Source: Anaerolineae bacterium (lineage in GTDB: Bacteria; Chloroflexota; Anaerolineae; 4572-78; J111). From it: 59,297 nt of DNA. The notes beneath the pieces are model-generated. The model was not told where the DNA came from and searched no databases. It was given only the letters and a program-made list of their open reading frames with translations. Position numbers and translations under genes: made by a program. The stretch spans positions 1 to 59,297 of the forward strand of contig JAKLJP010000045.1 in assembly GCA_023151115.1 (NCBI GenBank), read 5' to 3'. Positions 41,548 through 50,716 of this stretch are shown piece by piece (within the stretch, counting starts at the first letter, position 1; every line of letters begins with the position of its first letter).

Positions 41548-42813
41548 TCATTTCCTGGTTGGCGTGAACAGTTTTTCTACAGCGGGTGTTGTCTGCATCT
41601 CTCGATCAAGATACTGTTCAAATAGCAGCTTCAAACCTTTGACATTTTGATCAACCTCAAATTTTTCCCGCACCACTGTTTGCGCTTTTTGAGCTAACCT
41701 GGCCCTCTTTTCTGGTGAATTTAACAAATCAATCAACGCTTCGGCCAATTGTTGGCTGTTTTTAGAATCTACCAGGTATCCTGTTTCACCGTTGATAATC
41801 GCTTCAGGGACCGCGGAAATCGGCGTCGAAACTACCGGCGCCCCTGCCGCCATGGCCTCAAGAATTACATTAGGAATACCATCTCGGTCATTATTAGCCG
41901 CAACGACGCAAGGGAGGGTAAAGATCGTGGCCTGAGCAAAAGCTTCAAGCACCTGGCGATAAGGCAGATTGCCTTTCAACTGCACATAATTTTGCAGGTG
42001 GAGATGGTCAATTTGAGCCAACAAATCGGCCCGCTCCGGCCCTTCGCCGATAATCCAGCATTGAAAATTTTGGCCTTGATCACGTAGTAAGGCGCAAGCC
42101 TCAATCAGGTAGGGAAAACCTTTTTTTTCAATTAATTTGCCAACCGCCAAAATTAAAGGAGGCTCTGCTTTCGACCGGGTTTTGAGATGGGTAAAATCCG
42201 CAAAATCGAGACCATGATAAAGGCAATAGATTTTCTCCGGTTCATCCGTTAGCGAAACTAAATGTTCCCGATTATAGCCGGTACAGGTGGTTACAAATCT
42301 GGCTGCCTTAATTTTATCCGCTAAAAAAACATTTTCGGCATAAATATCTTTGGCATGGGCCGTAAAGCTATGGTCAACCCCAAGCAGGCGAGCCGCTACA
42401 TAAGCCACCACGGTAGACCTATCGGCGAAGTGGCCGTGAATATGATCCGGTTTTTGGGAGCGTAAATGCCAGGCCACATAAGGCCCGGCGGCAAAATGGC
42501 CCCACGTTTTCAACCACAGCCCTAATTTAGTGTGAGGCCGAGTGAGGAGATGGATCAAACTCTGGAGATAAATATACGGCTGAGTGAAAAAATAAAAGAG
42601 ATGAGCTATAACAAATACAGGCCAATTAACCGGCTGAACGTAAAAAGTTGTTTCCATTTCAGCCCTGGCCTCTTCTAAAACAAAGCCGGGCTTGGGCGGA
42701 ATCATGCTAATCACGTCCACCTCAACACCCTGGCGGCGCATGGACATAATCTCTCGATAGACAAAAGTAATATTAATAAACGGATAACAACCTACAATAT
42801 AGGCTACTCTCAT
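41548..42813 (-). CDS. Family 4 glycosyltransferase (colanic acid WcaL-like)
   Basis: From ATG 42811-42813 the protein has 421 residues and starts RVAYIVGCYPFINITFVYREI, the usual GT4 strand. The second lobe has LILAVGKLIEKKGFPYLIEACALL, WIIGEGPERADLL, VQLKGNLPYRQVLEAFAQA and DRDGIPNVILEAMAAGAPVVSTPISAVPE with the EAMA.G.PVV nucleotide-sugar motif. The FTAHAKDIYAE segment in lobe 1 is common in GT4s of capsule and colanic acid loci. An upstream in-frame Met at 42843 adds ten residues and no better ribosome site. It lies between the heparinase-like gene and the AsnB-like gene. Confidence 0.9.
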   Translation of the reverse strand: MRVAYIVGCYPFINITFVYREIMSMRRQGVEVDVISMIPPKPGFVLEEARAEMETTFYVQPVNWPVFVIAHLFYFFTQPYIYLQSLIHLLTRPHTKLGLWLKTWGHFAAGPYVAWHLRSQKPDHIHGHFADRSTVVAYVAARLLGVDHSFTAHAKDIYAENVFLADKIKAARFVTTCTGYNREHLVSLTDEPEKIYCLYHGLDFADFTHLKTRSKAEPPLILAVGKLIEKKGFPYLIEACALLRDQGQNFQCWIIGEGPERADLLAQIDHLHLQNYVQLKGNLPYRQVLEAFAQATIFTLPCVVAANNDRDGIPNVILEAMAAGAPVVSTPISAVPEAIINGETGYLVDSKNSQQLAEALIDLLNSPEKRARLAQKAQTVVREKFEVDQNVKGLKLLFEQYLDREMQTTPAVEKLFTPTRK

Positions 42814-42899
42814 TGTTAGATTTAAAACCCCTACCCGGATCATGCTATGAGATTAAACGTCTGATCAAACGACCATAAAAAATCTTTTGGTTCCCTTGC

Positions 42900-45206
42900 T
42901 CAAGTAAACACTTTACCTCGGCCAGGCAAAGTGTTTACTTGTGATTGAGCTGCTAAAACGTAACTCATACTCATCAGTGGCACGGCTTGCGTTTCAGCAA
43001 AGATTGTTTGCCCCTGCCAGGATGCAAACATAGCATTGGCCAGAATAAGCTCATATTTTCTTTCGGCTCGTTGACGGATGATGAAGAGCGATGCTTCAGC
43101 TTGCCAGTCACCATAGGTTAGTAATGCAGCTTGTCCACTATCCGTTATTAATAGCACATCTTCTTGTTCATTCACCTTAAGTTTCAAACCATGAAAGTCC
43201 GGCTGTGTCTCTAATAGATTGAGATGGAGCAGCGGTGGCTTATTTGCTTGATAGGGATAGAGAAGTAGCCCTAATCGAAACGGAATTTGACCATAATAGG
43301 AATAGTTCAAAACCGGGGCAGCTTGTTTTTGTCCTGATTCCAGGGCTACCCAACCTTGATAAGTAAGTTCGTCGCCGGTGATCACACTGGACCTCAACCC
43401 CTGAGGCCAAAGAGGCCGCATAACCAGCCCGGCCTGCCCCACCTGGCAACTCAATTCACCGGAAATATCATTTAAGGTTGTTTTAGCCCCAGGCATGAAG
43501 TGGTAAAACCAATCCAATTGATGGTCGCCCCTACCTTGAATCCCATCCAGTACCAGCCAATAATCAGGCTTGATAAATAGAACTTTGCGCCGATGCGTCA
43601 CCTGCCCGGCCAGACGTGTGTAACCATCGTGGCTGCCCTCGACCAGATCAAGAGCGGCTGAAGTGAACCAGCTATGGGCTGTAGCCACGGCCGGACGTTC
43701 GACTTGCCGTGTTCCCACCAGATGAGACTGATCTTGTCCGTCAATCAGCAAAGTATTATGCGCCCGTGTGCCCCGAAAATAATTTCGCCAGGCCGCTGGG
43801 GCATGGTAGCGAAATGAGCCGCTGTCGGTGATTAAGGTTTCGCCAAAAGCAAACAGTTCAAAACTGAGCGCGTCGGCATGGCCGTGGCTGGGCACCGGCT
43901 TGTAGCCAAAGGGGCCACAATCAAAAGCCAGATAAGGGCTGCCGCCGGCAGAATCGGCCCGCATAATGTAATAACCGCCTTCGGGAAAACCCATTGATTC
44001 TGCCCCAGACTGGCCGACGGTTGAGGTGGGTTCATAATTCAACAACCAGAAGGTTTCCTCGCCGGGCAGTTCGGCCGTAACAGGTAGTCCGGGGGCAGCC
44101 CAGCGGATATCAAAGCGAATATGCTCATCTGTGCGGGCGGCATCACCAAAGAGGGGTATCGTCTGATCAGGCTTAACCATGGCTCTGGCAAAATCTACCA
44201 TCTTGCTGAAACGGGGTGTGGCGATGGCCGGAACAGGCAGTTGATTGCCAAGCAACACCTGGATCAACTCCCACATTTCGCTGCCTACCAGCAGGTGGTA
44301 CTGAGTTGAGCGTTCCCCATGAACGCCGTCCTGGCAAACCTGGGCTTCAAATTGTTGCCATACCACCCGCAAGCCGGTTTGTTGCCAGCTTAAGGCCCCT
44401 TTAAACTCTGGCAAAAGCAGGCCCACCATCGCCAAAGTTTTTGCTTCTAATAAAAGGTGATTATTTTTAATGTGATATTCCAGATTTTCTAACAAAAATT
44501 GCGCTTGAGTGGCTATCCCCACCAGCATGTCAATTAAGCCGGACCGGGCAAAATAGTTTGATTTCAACAGCAAGAAAAACGTCCAGAGCCAGGCATTGAG
44601 GCGGGTTGAAACTTCAAACGGCCGCCAGAGCGGGCTGTTGACACGGGGGGGATTTTGGGCCATCCAGCTTTTTAGCAAGGCCACGGCGTGTTGGACAAAA
44701 CGCTCGTCAGCGCTATAGAGATAGGCGCGAGCCAGAGTAACGAGGCAGTAATGGCGGTTCAGGTCCCAAGTCCAATCAATATTGGCATCCGGTTGATAGC
44801 GCCAATTTACCTCCTGGTCAAAGGTGACCGCTATCCCGCGATAGCTAAATTTGCCCTGCATAATTTCTTCGGCCAGTTCTATCGTTTTAGCCTGCCGATT
44901 AGCCGGCATACTACGAACTACTTGGGTCAGGTGAGCCGGGCTGAGGTGACTGGCTGGCGTGGGTCGCTCTAGTAAATACCGCTGTAGAGCGAGGCCAGAT
45001 TTCGCGGGCGATGAAATCAGGTATTCCTTGATCGAGTCAGTTAACATGCCCCGCACGTGCTCATCAGGCCAGCGCGGCTTGACAAGCTTTTCACTGAACT
45101 GCCGGGCTAAACGCCGCATCCGCCAGCTACCGTAGGTAGCAATATAATCAGGGCCTTGGGCTAAAAACAACCGGACATGTGTAAATAACTGTTTATCAAG
45201 TTTCAA
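42900..45206 (-). CDS. Heparinase II/III-like polysaccharide lyase-fold protein
   Basis: The 768-residue protein has an N-terminal alpha/alpha-toroid (about 60-380; NWRYQPDANIDWTWDLNRHYCLVTLARAY, WRPFEVSTRLNAWLWTF, YHIKNNHLLLEAKTLAMVG with the conserved Asn-Asn-His) and a C-terminal beta part with PSHGHADALSFELFAFGETLITDSGSF and TRAHNTLLIDGQDQS, the signature of heparinase II/III and alginate lyase family 17. Such enzymes cleave uronate linkages by beta-elimination. No signal peptide is seen, so either it acts in the cytoplasm, is exported by another way, or edits the polymer; homologues in capsule loci are often of this unclear placement. It would trim or recycle the uronate polymer predicted here. 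Confidence 0.85.
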   Translation of the reverse strand: MKLDKQLFTHVRLFLAQGPDYIATYGSWRMRRLARQFSEKLVKPRWPDEHVRGMLTDSIKEYLISSPAKSGLALQRYLLERPTPASHLSPAHLTQVVRSMPANRQAKTIELAEEIMQGKFSYRGIAVTFDQEVNWRYQPDANIDWTWDLNRHYCLVTLARAYLYSADERFVQHAVALLKSWMAQNPPRVNSPLWRPFEVSTRLNAWLWTFFLLLKSNYFARSGLIDMLVGIATQAQFLLENLEYHIKNNHLLLEAKTLAMVGLLLPEFKGALSWQQTGLRVVWQQFEAQVCQDGVHGERSTQYHLLVGSEMWELIQVLLGNQLPVPAIATPRFSKMVDFARAMVKPDQTIPLFGDAARTDEHIRFDIRWAAPGLPVTAELPGEETFWLLNYEPTSTVGQSGAESMGFPEGGYYIMRADSAGGSPYLAFDCGPFGYKPVPSHGHADALSFELFAFGETLITDSGSFRYHAPAAWRNYFRGTRAHNTLLIDGQDQSHLVGTRQVERPAVATAHSWFTSAALDLVEGSHDGYTRLAGQVTHRRKVLFIKPDYWLVLDGIQGRGDHQLDWFYHFMPGAKTTLNDISGELSCQVGQAGLVMRPLWPQGLRSSVITGDELTYQGWVALESGQKQAAPVLNYSYYGQIPFRLGLLLYPYQANKPPLLHLNLLETQPDFHGLKLKVNEQEDVLLITDSGQAALLTYGDWQAEASLFIIRQRAERKYELILANAMFASWQGQTIFAETQAVPLMSMSYVLAAQSQVNTLPGRGKVFT

Positions 45207-45240
45207 TTAAATCTGTCCGTAGCTAAGTTCTTTGAAAAGC

Positions 45241-46434
45241 TTAGGTGGTGATTATTTGACGAATTTGCGGAGACGGCTGTCGCCCGGCTAGCAAACTATG
45301 GTAAAGCTTGATATACGCCTCAGCTATTACCTCGATGGCGTACCGCTCACTTATACTCTTTCGAGCTGCCTGTCCCAAGCGCACCTGCAAAGTTTTATCT
45401 TCGATTAAACGGGCCAGCGCCTGGCTCATAACCAGAGGATTTTCAGGTTCTACAAGCAACCCATTTTCGCCATCTACTATTAACTCATCATTACCAGGAA
45501 CATGGGTGGCCAGACAAGGAAGCCCCATTACCATGGCTTCGAGTAGGGCATTAGACATTCCTTCAGCCCGTGATGGCAACACAAATATATCAGCCTGAGC
45601 CAGATAATGATTGACATCAGAGACAGCCCCATGAAACTTAATCCTGTTAGTCAAACCCAGCTCTCTGCTTCTGGCTTCTAAAGCCGGCTGTAAGGGGCCT
45701 TGCCCCAATAGAGCGACCTGCCAGCTCAGATTAGGGCGATTCTGAGCGAGAAAACCAAGCGCCTCAATTAAGACATCCACACCTTTTTGGGGGTGTAACC
45801 TGCCGACAAAAACTATTTGAGCTGTCTTATTAACCTCTTTCTCAACTATACCAGTCGCCACTTCTGGAACCTGAACCCCATTGGGCAAACACACAATTTT
45901 TTCCGGGGCAAAACCTGCTTCAATCAACTCAGCCGCAATATCGGAGTTAAGCGCCACCACGCCATCACACAAACGGGTGGTTGGAAACATGTGACGGCTA
46001 CCAGGAATCAGGTTGTTATTGCGCATTTTCGTTACATCGCTGCCAGCACCGCCACAAGCTACCTTTATGAGCGATTTTTTGCCCAGCCATTTGGCCAGTA
46101 AAACGCCTACAAAACTATGGTAATTAAGGCCGTGAATATGAATGAGATCGTACGTTTTTCTGCTTCGCCAGAGGTGAAAAGCCAGGGTTAGCATGTACAA
46201 ATAACCACTAAACTTACGCAGACCGCGCAGGTCAAAAAATTGCCAGGCGGTAAAATTTCGGTAGACGGGCAATTTGTCAATATATTCAAAGGCCGGAGTA
46301 GTCCGAAACCACCAGCCGGTACAAATTTGCACATCAACGCCTTTTGCCGCCAGGGCCTGACTGAGTTTATGAGCTTGCTGTTCTGTGCCCCCCACCCATG
46401 GGTGATATTGACGAACTAGCATCAAAATACGCAT
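45241..46434 (-). CDS. Family 4 glycosyltransferase
   Basis: The 397-residue protein starts RILMLVRQYHPWVGGTEQQAHKLSQALAAKGV, an exact GT4 opening, with HIHGLNYHSFVGVLLAKW in lobe 1 and VFVGRLHPQKGVDVLIEALGFL, LLGQGPLQPALE and PSRAEGMSNALLEAMVMGLPCLATHVPGNDELI in lobe 2 (EGMSNALLEAM..G.P sugar-nucleotide motif). The domains and length are complete. It lies between the polymerase and the heparinase-like gene, with a 240-base intergenic stretch on its upstream side that holds a repeat. Donor and linkage cannot be told. Confidence 0.92.
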   Translation of the reverse strand: MRILMLVRQYHPWVGGTEQQAHKLSQALAAKGVDVQICTGWWFRTTPAFEYIDKLPVYRNFTAWQFFDLRGLRKFSGYLYMLTLAFHLWRSRKTYDLIHIHGLNYHSFVGVLLAKWLGKKSLIKVACGGAGSDVTKMRNNNLIPGSRHMFPTTRLCDGVVALNSDIAAELIEAGFAPEKIVCLPNGVQVPEVATGIVEKEVNKTAQIVFVGRLHPQKGVDVLIEALGFLAQNRPNLSWQVALLGQGPLQPALEARSRELGLTNRIKFHGAVSDVNHYLAQADIFVLPSRAEGMSNALLEAMVMGLPCLATHVPGNDELIVDGENGLLVEPENPLVMSQALARLIEDKTLQVRLGQAARKSISERYAIEVIAEAYIKLYHSLLAGRQPSPQIRQIITT

Positions 46435-46607
46435 CGGCTTAACCTACCAGAATCTAGTCTCGAACTGATAGCTTTAACATCTACTGCTTCTTCTTTTTTA
46501 AGATATGAACCAGACTTCTTGGGCATGAACTGCACCCTCCACTGTATTTGGAGATAAGCCACTCAACTCTGGTGAAACCTTTCGGCTCATGTTAAGTATT
46601 AGTGCAA

Positions 46608-46660
46608 AGCAGGCCGGGCTCCCACGCCCGGCCCTCGGCGGCGTGGGAGCCGTCTCTGCT
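46608..46660. repeat. Dispersed palindromic repeat, copy 2
   Basis: This 53-base block is the reverse complement of the family seen at 2925-2978, with GGGCTCCCACGCCC and GGCGTGGGAGCC palindromes. It is set inside a further short inverted repeat, AGTGCAA (46601-46607) and TTGCACT (46664-46670). It lies 15 bases past the polymerase stop, so it may serve as a stem in that transcript. The rest of 46435-46600 shows nothing I can name. Confidence 0.75.
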
Positions 46661-46674
46661 AAATTGCACTTGTT

Positions 46675-48126
46675 CTATACATGAGCCAACCTTTCTCGTT
46701 TCATTTTTTGGGCCTCACTCTGTAAAGCCAGTTGTTCCCCTTGCGAACCCACGATGGCCCCAATTAAGATGAAGAATAGAATATTTACAATAGCAGCACC
46801 CTGAGCGCCTGTCATAGATTTAACCAGGTAGGTTGAAAACATGCCCCAGAAAATAGCCACCAGGCCTCTATCTACAAAAATGTGGGGCAGTGATGGCCCC
46901 CTGATAAAGACCCAGATACTTTCAGAAATAGTTAAAACGGTAATGGCCACAAAAGGCAAAAAGGCGATGAGTCCGCCCGACACCAGTAAATGCAAGTAAT
47001 AATTCTCAACCGCTTCCATCCCTGAAAGCTTATCAAAATTTCTGAAGCCATGCCCGGTAATGGGCTTCTCTTTCCACAAATCCATGGCCACCTGCCACCG
47101 ATCAGTCCGACCGTTGGCTGTTTCTACATTGCCGCTAACCCGCTGCTCTACTCCCTCCATTTTGTTCAATTGATCCCTAAAAACATACAAAGAAACTGAA
47201 ATAAGGACCAACAAAACCAGAAATACTTTTCTAAAGGCAGGGAAAAAAGGAAAAATAACAATGAAACTCACCAGGCTCGAAATCCAACCGGCTCGCTTGA
47301 AGGTTAAAACCAGCGCCAAAAGAAAAACTATCAACAGAACGCTATAAATAACCCGCCACAGACCATCATCTGCCTTTATGATCCGGTAGAAGGTGAGGGG
47401 AATAACCATGGCAAAAATGGAGCTATAGATATGTGGCCCTCCCCAAAGGCTGCGCACAATGCGAATACCACTATCCGCATATATTGTCGCTCCGTCCCCT
47501 TGATAAAGTAAAACTTGTCCCGTAGCCCATTCATAAAAGATAAAGAAACACGAATAAAGCGCAATAATGAACAGGGCATTGAAAAATAGGTCTAAATCCT
47601 TTTTATCATGCACCAAATTTTTGACCACATAATAGGCCAGAACCGGCACAATAGTCAGGTCTAGAATTGCTTTAAACGCCCCTACGGGATCAAAACTAGA
47701 GAAAGCGGAGATGGCTATCCCTATCACAAACAAAAAGCAAGCAAAATCTAATTTTGTTAATCGAGGAAAGCGGCGTTGGCCTGTAGCAGCCTCACCCAGC
47801 AAGATGGCAATGAGAAAGGCTATGGTAAAACGGGTGGGTGATAAATCGGGAATACCTTCACCCAACGAGATATTGACCGTTGTCTCCGCAAAAGGAAATA
47901 AAATTAACCAGAGGGCAACCCCTTTGAGGGGAGCGGCGGCAATGATAATCAGGTAAAAAATTACAGCAACAATAGAAGCCAGAATAAAATTGGCCGGGGT
48001 CATCATGACAAAACCAAGCCCTACCCCCAAACCAAGGGTGAGCAAGACCATCAATATAACGATAACCGGCTCAGGGAGGTGAAGACGCCGCAGGTTTTGG
48101 AACAACTGCACTGGCTTAACGAACAT
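46675..48126 (-). CDS. O-antigen ligase/polymerase family membrane protein (Wzy/WaaL-like)
   Basis: The 483-residue protein has about 10 to 12 hydrophobic helices over its length and the Wzy_C domain signature between about 310 and 370: ETANGRTDRWQVAMDLWKEKPITGHGFRNF, where the Arg-containing R.D.W and G.G..N elements form the periplasm-side active loop. Members polymerise lipid-linked repeats or ligate the polymer to an acceptor at the outer face. Since the locus has a Wzz-type gene and no ABC polymer exporter, a Wzy polymerase is likely, although no Wzx flippase is present in the window. The stop is 15 bases from a palindromic repeat. Confidence 0.87.
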   Translation of the reverse strand: MFVKPVQLFQNLRRLHLPEPVIVILMVLLTLGLGVGLGFVMMTPANFILASIVAVIFYLIIIAAAPLKGVALWLILFPFAETTVNISLGEGIPDLSPTRFTIAFLIAILLGEAATGQRRFPRLTKLDFACFLFVIGIAISAFSSFDPVGAFKAILDLTIVPVLAYYVVKNLVHDKKDLDLFFNALFIIALYSCFFIFYEWATGQVLLYQGDGATIYADSGIRIVRSLWGGPHIYSSIFAMVIPLTFYRIIKADDGLWRVIYSVLLIVFLLALVLTFKRAGWISSLVSFIVIFPFFPAFRKVFLVLLVLISVSLYVFRDQLNKMEGVEQRVSGNVETANGRTDRWQVAMDLWKEKPITGHGFRNFDKLSGMEAVENYYLHLLVSGGLIAFLPFVAITVLTISESIWVFIRGPSLPHIFVDRGLVAIFWGMFSTYLVKSMTGAQGAAIVNILFFILIGAIVGSQGEQLALQSEAQKMKRERLAHV

Positions 48127-48153
48127 ACTATTACTCCATCGAATGACTAACTT

Positions 48154-49530
48154 TCAGCCAAGCTCTTTTTGAATAAAAGTTAAAGGCACATCTGAAACCA
48201 GATAGGCCAGTTTACCTGAAGGTAATGGCTCAATGTTAGATACAAGGCGACAGGAAACCTTAATACTTTCCCCCAGTTTGGTCTGGATCTGGTTAGCCAG
48301 AGCCGCCGCTTGATCAGGGGAGAAATGACCGTTGCTTTCGACCAAAATATCAAGGTTGGCCCGATCAATTTGATGAACTCGATAACGCTTCACCTGGGGT
48401 AGATCATAGAAAAATTTAGAGAAAAAAGCCCCATGCACCAACTTACCATCCGGAGTAGAAATCACGCCGTTAGTTCGACCGACCACTTCTGCCAACCGAG
48501 GCAGCACCCGGCCACATGCGCACGGTTCTGTTGCCATCACCCCTAAATCACCGGTGGTATAGCGAATAAACGGCATAGCAAAATTTCCAAAGCAGGTAAT
48601 CACAATCTCACCCAACTCGCCGGGTTGGGCCGGGTGACCATCTTTAATAACCTCAAGATAAAAGGCATCCGCAAAAATATGCAAACCGTTATGCTGTTCA
48701 CACTCAGCAGCGATAACCCCAAATTCCCGTGACCCGTAAACATCGTAAATGGGACAATTGAAAACCTGTTCAATTACGACTCGCTGCGCTGCTTGAAGCT
48801 TTTCGGCCGAACACTCAATGGCTCCCGGCGACCGAACCGCTAATCCCTGGTTTTGCAGATAAGCGGCAAAAGCTTGCAAAGCCGAAGGATAGGCCACCAA
48901 TAGCTCAGGCTGCCAGGTATCCAGCAAGTTCTTAAACTCTAACATATGTCTTGACGTCAGATCGAACGCATCAATCCAGTGTTCCCGGCGCAAGGTTTGG
49001 CGCAGATAATGGCGAAATCCTTTAATTCTGGTATCCCGCCGCGCGCCCCATAGATAAGCAATTTTATCGCCCATCTGATAACCAAACCAGCGGCGCTGGC
49101 GCAACTTATTAGCCCGGTTAAAAATGGTATAATCCTGATCTTGATAAAACTTTACCGGCATCCCGGTAGAGCCGCCGCTGGCGTTTTCCAGTAAGGAGTT
49201 GGGATCATAACTTTGGGCGACCAGATGCAACCCCTCAGCCCGCAGTTCTTCTTTGGTCATAAAAGGCAGCCGCTCCAACTGGGTTAAGTCGGTTAGCTTA
49301 AAGGGATCAAACCCCACCGCCTCCATTCGCGCCCGATGAAACGGCACTTGCTGATAGGCATGGATCAGTAAAGCCTGCGTTTGCTCAAGTTGAAAATCTT
49401 TCAGAGCGTTAGCCGTTAAACGCTCTCGCCGGCTCATTTCGTCGGCGCGCCGAAAAATCTCTCGGCCAAATTGACCGGCTCTTAATTGCCAGGTACGCCG
49501 GTAAAGCGAGCCATATAAATCTAACTTCAT
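48154..49530 (-). CDS. CapK-like adenylate-forming ligase (phenylacetate-CoA ligase family)
   Basis: The 458-residue protein has the family P-loop ASGGSTGMPVKFY (117-129), IYDVYGSREFGVIAAEC (near 265), YTTGDLGVM with the invariant Asp-Leu (about 325) and a C-terminal subdomain with GRTNGVISTPDGKLVHGAFFS. Proteins of this type occur in capsule loci, where they are named CapK, and probably activate a carboxylate that then modifies the sugar. The family usually makes an adenylate then a thioester. Here its start and the APH-fold kinase stop share one base (TAATG), a very tight pair. Substrate unknown. Confidence 0.82.
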   Translation of the reverse strand: MKLDLYGSLYRRTWQLRAGQFGREIFRRADEMSRRERLTANALKDFQLEQTQALLIHAYQQVPFHRARMEAVGFDPFKLTDLTQLERLPFMTKEELRAEGLHLVAQSYDPNSLLENASGGSTGMPVKFYQDQDYTIFNRANKLRQRRWFGYQMGDKIAYLWGARRDTRIKGFRHYLRQTLRREHWIDAFDLTSRHMLEFKNLLDTWQPELLVAYPSALQAFAAYLQNQGLAVRSPGAIECSAEKLQAAQRVVIEQVFNCPIYDVYGSREFGVIAAECEQHNGLHIFADAFYLEVIKDGHPAQPGELGEIVITCFGNFAMPFIRYTTGDLGVMATEPCACGRVLPRLAEVVGRTNGVISTPDGKLVHGAFFSKFFYDLPQVKRYRVHQIDRANLDILVESNGHFSPDQAAALANQIQTKLGESIKVSCRLVSNIEPLPSGKLAYLVSDVPLTFIQKELG

Positions 49531-50654
49531 TATGCTTTGCCCTTAAATATGCAACCTAATGTATCAGCCAGGGTTAACCGGCCGGGTGAAAGAATCTGAG
49601 CCAGGGACGCTTCGGCTGCTTGCAATGAATCCTCCTGGCCGGTTAAGCGGTACTTTGAGAGGGCTTTAATAACATTATGGTAACGGGCCAGCTTGAATAC
49701 CGACTGAGCGGCTTCGATTTCGGCTGGCTCCAGAGGCCAGATAGATTGATAGTTAGCCAAAAAAGTGGCTGCCATCGCTTGGTTTAAATCACCCTGTCGC
49801 CTGCGGCAAAAACGGACAAGCGCTGAAAGCACATCGGTCAGTCGCCAATCCAGGTGAGTACATTCAAAATCCAGTACAGCACTTAGTTTGTTCCGATGAA
49901 ACAAAAGATTGTATGGGCCAAAATCCCCATGAATAGCCAAAATTGGAAGCGGAGGAGGATCAACTCCTTCCAGGCGATCATGTAAATCAATAAATTCGCT
50001 TTGGATAGTTAACCATTGATCCATAATGGCAGAAACCTTCTTCCCCATCAGTCTGGAAGCTTCTTCCAAATTATTGTAAAAAAGAACGGTATAAACCAGA
50101 GCCAATTCATTCAAATACCAATCTTTCCCCCGTTCACGTTGACAAGTTCCCGGCTGAAACCCTTCAGCTTTATGACCATCTGGTAAAAAGTCCTTAATAA
50201 GAAGATGATACTCGGCCAAGGCTCGCGCCGATTGCCTAAGCATCAACTCCGAAGTTTTAGGGCTTAAAAAATAGTCAGTATATCGCTCACCTTTTGCAAA
50301 CTTATAACAAGCATAGGACCGATCAGCCATGTGGGTAACTGTTTGTCCCAAACGATTTTCAATGAGACCGGGAGTTGGGTAATTTACCGTTTGGAGAAAT
50401 TGAATAACAGAGTGTTCAAACAAAATTCCATCTTGCCCTAAATGAGGCGTGTAAGCCTTCAAAGCAAAGTTACCCTTGCTGCTCTTAATTAACACCGTAT
50501 CACTGCGTTTTCCCGCGTCCGGCGACCTCACTTGTTCTAAAACCCCTAAATCATAGTACCCCCAAACCTCATTAATCCTATCCAGAGGTAAATTAGCCGG
50601 AGATAGTTTGGCTTTTATCTTTTTGCGAATAATCTGTGGTTTAAGTAATTTCAC
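49530..50654 (-). CDS. APH-fold kinase (aminoglycoside/homoserine phosphotransferase family)
   Basis: The 374-residue protein has the kinase-like fold: the ATP Lys in NFALKAYTPH (about 73-80), LAIHGDFGPYNLLF with the catalytic Asp (near 240), and AVLDFECTHLDWRLTDV with the metal Asp (near 253). It belongs with CotS, homoserine kinase II and choline kinases. In this locus it may phosphorylate a sugar or an amino-alcohol before activation by the CapK-like ligase encoded just downstream with a one-base overlap. That pairing of functions is inference. It follows a GT4 by 62 bases. Confidence 0.82.
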   Translation of the reverse strand: MKLLKPQIIRKKIKAKLSPANLPLDRINEVWGYYDLGVLEQVRSPDAGKRSDTVLIKSSKGNFALKAYTPHLGQDGILFEHSVIQFLQTVNYPTPGLIENRLGQTVTHMADRSYACYKFAKGERYTDYFLSPKTSELMLRQSARALAEYHLLIKDFLPDGHKAEGFQPGTCQRERGKDWYLNELALVYTVLFYNNLEEASRLMGKKVSAIMDQWLTIQSEFIDLHDRLEGVDPPPLPILAIHGDFGPYNLLFHRNKLSAVLDFECTHLDWRLTDVLSALVRFCRRRQGDLNQAMAATFLANYQSIWPLEPAEIEAAQSVFKLARYHNVIKALSKYRLTGQEDSLQAAEASLAQILSPGRLTLADTLGCIFKGKA

Positions 50655-50716
50655 TTCAACTTCTCTCTAACCAAATCCAAAGAGTTACGGCATGTCTCCT
50701 AAAACCGAAGAAAACT

